From the NCBI GenBank assembly GCA_021234155.1, contig JAJEKV010000034.1, positions 10,816,697 to 10,880,696 of the forward strand: a stretch of 64,000 bases of DNA. The letters run 5' to 3'. The first letter of the stretch is position 1; the number at the start of each line of letters is the position of its first letter. Source of the DNA: Isoetes taiwanensis. Taxonomy: Eukaryota > Streptophyta > Lycopodiopsida > Isoetales > Isoetaceae. The notes below the pieces were generated by a model. It did not search any database and was not told the DNA's origin. It was given only the letters and a program-made list of their open reading frames with translations. This document shows positions 56,873-64,000 of this stretch, piece after piece. Both the position numbers and the translations under genes were made by a program.

Positions 56873-57059
56873 TTCCCATTTTGTGTCTAGAACCTTCAAA
56901 ATGGGTTAAACAAGGTGTAAATTATATCATGATCTATGCAAAGTTAAATTTTTACCTTAGAATAAGAATATATGCCTAGAAAACGTGCACCATGGGAACA
57001 TAATGTTTAACGTGTGAACATAGTAGCACACGTCAAAATATAATCCTATATTATTAGCA

Positions 57060-57240
57060 TTTAGTTTACACTTTCTTTTTCAATGTATTATTTTAACCTT
57101 TTTTTTCTAATACCCCGCCTTTTTTCCCGCCCATGCTTGAATTTTAAAATCATTTATTTTACACTTTCATTTTCAACGTATTATTTTACCCCTTTTTTCT
57201 AACCCCGCCTTTTTTTCCCGCCCATGCTTGAATTTTAAAC
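57060..57240. repeat. two-copy tandem repeat of about 95 bp
   Basis: TTTACACTTTCTTTTTCAA...CCCGCCCATGCTTGAATTTTAAA occurs at 57064 and again at 57160 with minor changes. Confidence 0.9.
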
Positions 57241-57241
57241 T

Positions 57242-58010
57242 TTGGTAAATACCTTTGAGACAAGAGTTCATTTGTACCGCTTGGAAGAAGCTCCCAACGC
57301 CATAGCTCCCCAAGAACATTTACTCCACCTCAGATCCATCACCCGGATGGATTTCACGACTTCACAAGCGAGATCCATCCGTGGAGAAGCCTTCATCTTG
57401 CCTGGAAGCGCAGACCCTCTTAGATCATCGTTTCCACTTGCTTAGATGTGAAAGCACAAAAATGGAGCATCGATCTTTGGAAGCTCAAGCATATCTGGCC
57501 CGATTTGGGTATGTACCTTGCCATGGATTATTCATCGTTTTCGGATTCTTGACATTTTCTTGGCTTTTCGGCCATTACGCTGCGAAAATAGCAGATCCAA
57601 GATCCTGGGGTTGGTAGATCCATCTGTGCAGCTGAATGCTAGCTTAGTTGAAAATACAAGGAGGGCGGATGTCTTTGGATCCAAGAAGGCGGATGCCAGC
57701 GAGCCATTTGCAGCAGGGGTTCCATGTGTGGAAAATAGGGGGTTCTTCCGGCGAAAGCTCATGGAAAGAAAGACCGCTCATGGAGGGCAGAAGCGGCCCC
57801 ATCGACGGAACTATGGAGGAGGAGGCTGCTATGGCGGAACTATGGAGGTGGAGGTGGAGAGAGCGCCCAAATGCACACCTACCAAAAGCCCCAAATAATA
57901 ACTCAACTATCTGGAGCCCTCAATCCAAGGAATCCGAGGAGCCCAGTTCTAAAATTCCTCAAAAACAGTTGAATCAATTGCTTGGCAAACGAATCGGAAG
58001 CTTGGATTGA
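57242..58010 (+). other. coding-like segment inside transposon, possible captured gene
   Basis: Open plus-strand frames overlap here, for example 57381-57617 (MEHRSLEAQAYLARFGYVPC then HGLFIVFGFLTFSWLFGHYA, a possible membrane segment) and 57648-58010. Composition is richer in GC than the element's flanks. No family recognised. Pack-type capture of host exons is one explanation. Confidence 0.25.
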
Positions 58011-58615
58011 AGCTCAGGCACCGGAATGGAGGGGACCCAAATGCAGCCTGAAGAAAAGAAAGCAAAATTCTACGTGGGTGCTCCGGAGATGGGCAGTTTG
58101 AAGCGGGAAAACGGAAGAAAGGGGGCACTCATAAGACCGATCGATGCATTGTGAGGTGTCTGAGACAGTCCTGTTTGTGATCTTCTGTATGCATTGTGAT
58201 CTGCTCTGTTTGTGGCATAGTTGAGCAGGAAAAAGAACCCCAGGCAAGAAGGAGAAACGGTGAGAAGGAAGAAATGGGCAGAGAGAGAGAGAGAGAGTAC
58301 TTCAATATTTGACGTTGGCAGAAAGGTTTATCTGTGGCAGAAAAAGGCTTTTCTTATATGATCTGTGGCTGCACTGCAGAGTATAGTCACACCAAGCTGG
58401 TGTAGCCACAAGCGGCATGACTAGTTAAGGACGTGGCAGAAAGGTTTATCTGTGGCAAACGTTGGCAGAAATATTTGACGTTGGCAGAAAGGCAAAGGAT
58501 TTATGTTTTCCAATTCTCGACTCACTAGTCGAGAAGAGGAGAATGGTTTATATTTTTTTTATTGATTATTTATTTAATTAAATTAATTAAATTATTTTAT
58601 AATTAATTAAAAAAT

Positions 58616-58880
58616 AACCCTTGCCCCTTCTTCTCCCTTCCTCAATTCCCCTTGCCCTTGCCCCTTTCCCCTTGCCCCTTCTTCTCCTTCCTCCATTCCC
58701 CTTGCCCCTTGCCCCCTTGCCCCTTCTTCTCCCTTGCCCTTTGCCCCTTGCCCCTTCCCCTTGCCTCTTGCCCCTTGCCCCTTCTTCTCCCTTGCCCCCT
58801 TCCCCTTGCCCCTCTTCTCCCTTGCCCCCTCTTCTCCCCCCCTTTCTCACTCCCGTCTTTCCCCTTCCCCTCCCCCTTTC
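58616..58880. repeat. C/T-rich tract of CCCCTTG words
   Basis: Irregular tandem repeats of CCCCTTGCCCCTT and CTTCTCCCTTG. The Pro/Leu-rich frames are artefacts. It lies inside the right part of the TIR transposon. Confidence 0.9.
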
Positions 58881-59046
58881 GATCTCACCTCGCTCAACTT
58901 TCTCAACTATTTATTTGGAAATTCTGTAAGAAAATATTATGAACCAGTCCTTGTTATATGATGTGAAATTTTGATGTCAATATGAGTCCCATTTTCAGTC
59001 CGAGTCCCAAAATTCAAGATTTGTCCCACTTTAATTAAATACGACT

Positions 59047-60135
59047 TATATACAAATCTAGACAAAGAACATATACTAGTGACATAGTATGTGCCAAATG
59101 GAAACTTAAGGGATCATGGACGATGAGTATGGTGAGTACATGTGTAAAGTCCAAGGAAAAAACATGGCCAACAATGGAGGATGATCATTTCTCACATGTA
59201 ATATATTTTAAGAGAATATGAAGAAGCGCTCTCATTAGCTAGATGGCTTGACCTATCAATTGATATTGCTCATGCATTTACCTCACCTCCATTTCCATAC
59301 GGATATGATTCTTTGCTAGTTTTATCTAGTTATTTTATTTTTTGAAAATTGTAGGGTCACATTTATGGCCATGTAGATCAGCCTATTATTCACCGAGATG
59401 TTAAATCAACAAACATTTTGCTAACCAACACTCTTAGAGCTAAGGTAGCAGATTTTGATTTCTCAAAACTTGGTCCATCGCATTTGGACATGACTAATGT
59501 TGCCCACAAATAAAAGGAAGGAAGGAAGTATATTTTAACGTCCACGGAGGCACCACTGGATATAAGGACCCACAATATCTCCATACTCTGACGCTATCAT
59601 GAAAGTGTGATGTCTACTCTTTTGGAATCCTTCTTTTGGAGATTGTCACATTAAGGCGATCTATAGAGACAGAGAGGGGAGTTGAGAAAATTATAGTTAA
59701 ATGGGTATGTGATCACTTGGTTGTTGATTCATTGTAAGGAAGGCTTAATAGGCAGCACAAAGAAATCAATTTGCCAGTTGAAAAATGCTTGATTGTAGCC
59801 TAATTTTTCTTCTAAATTATTTATCTGGAGTGAAGTGCTATTGAAGTATGTGAATCCTATCTTTTATATGATTCATTTATTTTTCATGTCTCTATAAGTA
59901 CTTAATATGCAAAGAGAAGGAAGGATTGTAAAGACGATGGATCCATATATTGAAAGAAAGCCAACAGTTGATATGTTGAACCCTAGTTACACTAGCCCTA
60001 GAATTTATTGCTCCAAAGAGAGAAGATCTCCTCAGCATGATAGAGTTGCAAAGATTTTATCCAACATATGAAATGAGCATTATGACTTGGCAACACAACA
60101 TATACCTTTAGAGAACCATTCCTCTACGTCTGTAT
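59047..60135 (+). pseudogene. CRCK-type receptor-like cytoplasmic kinase, 3' part
   Basis: Continuation of the kinase after the transposon: TNLDKEHILVT, stop, YVPNGNLRDHG (59049-59120); RWLDLSIDIAHAF (about 59240); [20 protein letters not shown] (59365-59425) with the catalytic [23 protein letters not shown], where DFG has become DFD; GGTTGYKDPQYLHTL, stop, CDVYSFGILLLEIVT (activation segment to alpha-F); and a C-lobe end ALEFIAPKREDLLSMIELQR near 60000-60060. In-frame stops, the DFD change and frameshifts show the gene was already or is now dead. [21 protein letters not shown] closely resembles the CRCK family, normally cytosolic or plasma-membrane-associated calcium/calmodulin-responsive kinases. 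Confidence 0.85.
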
Positions 60136-60428
60136 CAACTTGAAGTTCATGATTTACAGCTCTATGATCTATTGCCATGCATGATTGATGGTTATTGGCT
60201 GAGATGGCATTACTGTATTACTGTGCCATTTGTAAACACTTGTAAACCAAGTGGTGTAAAATATTAACTATTTTATATTCTGCAAAAGATCTTCAGAAAC
60301 CAGTGAATAATTGCTTGCCATTTTCAAGCAATTGTTTTTTGGTTATTATGTTTTGAAGAGCATTGGTTTATATTTTACAAAAATCGTTAGAACCCAATGT
60401 ATTACTTTTTTTTTTTTTTTTTTTTTTT

Positions 60429-61000
60429 ATAAGGCATGTGATAGAAGGTTTGGCATGCCAACGTATGCTGTTGCAATGCTCTAATTGAACAACTAATAGA
60501 AGATAAGGTTTTGTGACCTTAATTGTCTGTAGATCATGAAATAATTTACGCTATGATACGAGGGTGTGCATGCCGCAAGGGGCTAAGGTGCTATTATTGT
60601 GACTTGTATTTCTTGTGTAGGGCTTGGAGCAATTTATGTTATGGAGCCATAACAATTATATGGCTTTGGGTTCATGTTTTATTCTAACATAAATAAACCA
60701 TTAAGCAATTCTGAGGCTTGAACGCAGCCACAAGATGCCATTGAAGACTGCTAGAATCGTGGTACTGCCAGCTGGATTACCTAAGGCTTTCAAACTTTAG
60801 ACAGAATGAAGAACAGACGGTATGCTCTGCCCTAATTTAATATGTGTAACTAGCAATGCGGAAACAGGTTAAGTCTGTGCTGGTTTTGCTCAAGCCGACA
60901 CCATGGTAGTCCATATCCAGGACTGTTACATGAGCAAAAAGCATCATTAACAAAGAGCTGGATGATCCAAGAATTGTTACGGCAGTGCAGTGCGTGGACA
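60429..61000. repeat. direct repeat, copy 1 (at least 572 bp)
   Basis: From ATAAGGCATGTGATAGAAGG, preceded by a 26-nt T run, the sequence matches 63431-64000 almost base for base. The main difference is a short replacement at 60863-60878. Because the second copy is cut by the window edge, the repeat may extend further right than 61000. Confidence 0.95.
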
Positions 61001-62770
61001 TGAATCTTCTTCGTACATGTTCCACAAATCTTCTATGCATGATCCGGATTTGAGCAAGAATGCTGCATGTTCCATGGTAGTGCAGCTCAAGAGTTATCTA
61101 ACAAATAGGAAAGGACAAATTCGAAGGCAAACTTGAAGATCTACAAGGCAGAGCACCTCCTTCTCAGGTTTGGGAAAGGGTTCTATAATTTTGAATCTGC
61201 ACTCTATATGATTTTTCTAGAGTAGATCTTCTTAATCTTGTCATTCAGACAAATAGCTTAGATGCAAAATTAAGTTCTAAGGGGTTTATGGTTGATTTTA
61301 TGTAATGAGTTTACCATGCTGTTGATCTGCAATAGCAATGGCTCTAGATTGTAACTGTAACGAAAGTTTTCCACCATCTTTGAGGGAAAGCAAAGTGGGT
61401 GCAAACTTGGCTTTTAGACGTAAATTTTGTGTAAAATCCTTGGCATATTTGACACAAATATGGTGGAGAGAAGCTGGACCAGTAGTAGGATTCTCCATCT
61501 GCACAAAAGAAGATGAAATAAGATTGGGATGGGAACCTTGGACACTAGCTTTAGACATAAAAATTTCCACTTACATTTGGCATGCAGCTTGACATACTCT
61601 GGAATGACAGTCCATGTGGCAGTGGCTGCATATAGATGCATTTGTATTCTGTGGTATTTTAACTAGAAAGTAATGACCTGGTCATGCCTGTATGCATAAA
61701 TATTCCACACTCATAACTGTCATTATATTTAGGCTGCAGCATGTTCAATGTTTCTACAGCTAATATGTATCTATCTATTCTGATTATGATTACAAATGAG
61801 GTGAAGGGCGTTAAGCTCAAGAAACCTATAGCTTACCTGTCAGTAGCTTAGGCTTTTACCCTGATTAAGGCTAACTGTCCTCTGGTTCTACTGCAGGTAA
61901 CCGGGTTTCTTGCTCCTTGTTGTATTTTCGTGATTAAAGGAAGCTATGATTCTACTGGAACTTTCAATAAGCAATTCTGGGCGAATATTTACAGGACAGA
62001 AATGACATTCTGTAAATTAATATGTGTAATGCGTTGACAAGGTACCATTGTATATAATTTATTTCCCCTCTTTTAAGATGATGTGTGGACAATAATTTCT
62101 TGAATAAGGATATATTTTTTCTTGCATTGCTTTCTACATGATCTCGTGTATTTGAATTGAGTCTTGGCTATAAATTCTGGTAATTTCTTTGGCTTTAATA
62201 AATGTTAACCATTTTTAAGGCTTAAGTCAAAAATTACACCTGTTTTGGCTTAAGGCTGCATATTGGCTTGAAGTGGTCTTTGCAAAAGGCCATGGATGGT
62301 AAAAGTCTGTTTAAACAGATTTTAAAAGGTTTTTTTCCACTAACTCAGTTCCCTAGTTTTACTAGGGGCCTTAAAATGGTTAAAATTCAGGTGTATATAA
62401 GTTCTTACTAATACATTTTGGACCTTTATAGGAAATGGCATAGGCTGGAAATGATGATTAGTACTCTTTCTACCAATTTGTACGATTACCCATGGCTGCC
62501 AATGAGGACGAGTATAATATCAATATTCAGTGGTACAAATATAACTTGTGCAAAAATGACAGATAAGTTGTGCTTTTGGCGTGTCGCAGAAGTAAGGAGT
62601 TCGATTCAAAAATAAAGGTAATATGACACTAGTTGTTGATGAAATTCTGCCAATAGAACTTAACATGAAAGCTGAATCATAGGTCGAGGTTTTACCAATG
62701 ACCATGAGCTTGGTTATAAACTGCAGGTGGTAAAAATTACATTTGGATACTAATCAAATGCTTTTTTTTA
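61001..62770. other. no gene recognised
   Basis: Mixed AT-rich DNA between the direct repeats. Open stretches such as 61338-61592 (RRKFCVKSLAYLTQIWWREA) and 62418-62615 lack family motifs. Confidence 0.4.
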
Positions 62771-62775
62771 TCTAG

Positions 62776-62917
62776 GATGATATCAAGGAAGATGGCTATG
62801 ACTATGACATAAACAACCAATGGATAAGAGAAATTGTTTTCAAAGAAGATGACTATGACGGCATCAACCAATGGTTAAGAGAACTTATGTCAAAAGGCCT
62901 TTGGTTTTGCTTCTGAT
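62776..62917 (+). CDS. possible exon with internal duplication
   Basis: After a TTTATCTAG acceptor-like site the frame reads DDIKEDGYDYDINNQWIREI, VFKEDDYDGINQWLRELMSK and stops at TGA (62915-62917). The motif (K)EDxYDxxINQW(I/L)RE occurs twice, so the exon arose by a 60-bp duplication. Unrecognised; short and uncertain. Confidence 0.3.
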
Positions 62918-63026
62918 TCCCAATAAGTAAGTCTCCCTTCTATCTGATAAGTTGTGGATCTATATTGTCTAGCACTTATAGCTATACTTGGAACATAAAC
63001 TCATATCTCTATATGCCCCAACTATT

Positions 63027-63165
63027 GGTCCATTTGGCAATAGTTGTGGAAGGAAAATGGAACTTCAAATTTCGGCCATTTGGCAATAGTTTTGGAACAA
63101 AACTGGAACTTCAAATCTTCGTCTAGTTGGCAATAGTTTCAAAATAAAATTCGAACTTGTAATTT
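63027..63165. repeat. three-copy tandem repeat of about 50 bp
   Basis: CCATTTGGCAATAGTTGTGG, GCCATTTGGCAATAGTTTTG and CTAGTTGGCAATAGTTTCAA head three successive units that also share GGAACTTCAAAT-like text. Confidence 0.9.
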
Positions 63166-63430
63166 GCTAGTTTAATGGAAGCATTTGTCAAAAATGGCTG
63201 TAGAAATAGAAAATATCTAAAGCATGGAACCGAATGAGCATTTTCTTTGACTAATGTAATTGCTCTTCTCAATTTCTTTTGATTTAAACTTTATACACAA
63301 CATAGGTAGAGTAGGGCTCTTGTAACAACAAGGTCCTACTCTCCTTGTTGTTACATCAATTTTATGGAAATTACAGATGCTCGTGATTTCCTCTGCTCGC
63401 TCACCTACGGTAGGAGGAAGGGTTTTTTTT

Positions 63431-64000
63431 ATAAGGCATGTGATAGAAAGTTTGGCATGCCAACGTATGCTGTTGCAATGCTCTAATTGAACAACTAATA
63501 GAAGATAAGGTTTTGTGACCTTAATTGTCTGTAGATCATGAAATAATTTACGCTATGATACGAGGGTGTGCATGCCGCAAGGGGCTAAGGTGCTATTATT
63601 GTGACTTGTATTTCTTGTGTAGGGCTTGGAGCAATTTATGTTATGGAACCATAACAATTATATGGCTTTGGGTTCATGTTTTATTCTAACATAAATAAAC
63701 CATTAAGCAATTCTGAGGCTTGAACGCAGCCACAAGATGCCATTGAAGACTGCTAGAATCGTGGTACTGCCAGCTGGATTACCTAAGGCTTTCAAACTTT
63801 AGACAGAATGAAGAACAGACGGTATGCTCTGCCCTAATTTAATATGTGTAACTAGCAATGCGGAAATAGAAGTCTCAAGCTGGTTTTGCTCAAGCCGACA
63901 CCATGGTAGTCCATATCCAGGACTGTTACGTGAGCAAAATGCATCATTAACAAAAAGCTGGATGATCCAAGAATTGTTACGGCAGTGCAGTGTGTGGACA
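63431..64000. repeat. direct repeat, copy 2 (runs off window)
   Basis: Second copy of the 60429-61000 repeat, 3.0 kb away and in the same orientation, again preceded by a T run (8 nt). It could be the second LTR of a short LTR element, a retroposed sequence on the minus strand (T run = poly-A complement), or a segmental duplication. Confidence 0.95.

Larger units (their letters stand above)
55431..59050. mobile_element. 3.6-kb TIR transposon inserted in kinase exon
   Basis: Perfect 28-bp inverted ends: 55431-55458 (TATAAGTCGTATTTAATTAA...) and 59023-59050. The kinase frame is continuous if the insert and one copy of the short duplicated TA/TAT/ATAT are removed (GGA TAT + ACA AAT CTA GAC), so the insertion site is certain although the duplication length is ambiguous because of its symmetry. 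Subterminal GTCCCA/TGGGAC words recur near both ends. No transposase is recognised. Internal contents are a palindromic tandem array, short tandem repeats, an open GC-richer segment (57240-58010) and a C-rich tract. It is probably non-autonomous. Confidence 0.9.

Noticed and set aside
58587-58961. Pro/Leu-rich and Gly/Arg-rich ORFs
   Set aside because: They follow the CCCCTTG low-complexity tract in several frames.

Overview
This is nuclear DNA of a land plant, most likely a vascular plant with a repeat-rich genome. The plant assignment rests on an intact class II LOB-domain (LBD) transcription factor with a typical one-intron structure, fragments of two plant receptor-like kinases, an LRR fragment, a Copia and a Ty3/gypsy remnant, tRNA-derived SINE-like pieces and ordinary GT-AG introns. 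I cannot name the species. Only the LBD gene looks like an intact host gene; almost everything else is decayed mobile DNA, captured or broken host genes, and tandem repeats.

Layout. 0-6 kb: a gypsy reverse transcriptase relic (minus), an unrecognised ORF (2.49-2.95 kb), two SINE-like pieces, and a receptor-kinase fragment (5.7-6.0 kb, minus). 6-13 kb: a minisatellite of 19-bp units abuts the kinase fragment and flanks a 2.7-kb giant palindrome (7.04-9.76 kb). 13.1-13.3 kb: a (CT)n(CA)n microsatellite. 13.6-23.2 kb: the most unusual block. A plus-strand gene (14.07-16.89 kb) joins a low-complexity basic N-terminus, a Ulp1-like (C48) peptidase domain and a plant-type FCP1/HAD phosphatase-like domain. 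It converges on a minus-strand DDE-type transposase-like gene (17.97-23.21 kb), which is itself split by a 2.24-kb TIR element with a 9-bp target duplication (18.23-20.47 kb). 23-27 kb: unassigned sequence and a probable Copia LTR. 27.0-29.1 kb: a Copia RT-RNase H relic (minus). 29.1-31.05 kb: a tandem duplication of about 970 bp. 32.5-33.9 kb: the LBD gene with a 5' UTR intron and a uORF ending 3 nt before the main start. 36-39 kb: long pyrimidine and purine tracts. 39.1-39.8 kb: tandem repeats with a hairpin. 41.3-41.6 kb: an LRR fragment. 42-44.8 kb: a second, different transposase-like relic carrying LQLDNC and HTHEDVDALFGKY motifs (minus). 45-54 kb: decayed coding blocks, two related TATA promoters, a 33-bp-arm hairpin, many short CACGC...GCGTG words, and a second, independent FCP1-like relic (53.24-53.88 kb). 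55.1-60.1 kb: a CRCK-type receptor-like cytoplasmic kinase pseudogene split inside an exon by a 3.6-kb transposon with 28-bp perfect TIRs. 60.4-64 kb: a direct repeat of at least 570 bp, 3.0 kb apart, whose second copy runs off the window.

How the parts relate: the best candidate for an undescribed system is the 14-23 kb pair, a transposase-like gene convergent with a Ulp1-FCP1 fusion gene, possibly parts of one large DNA transposon. The copy here is broken (frameshift, stops, nested insertion), so any activity would have to be sought in other copies. Element boundaries were not found, and all family calls are from motif recognition without database searches.
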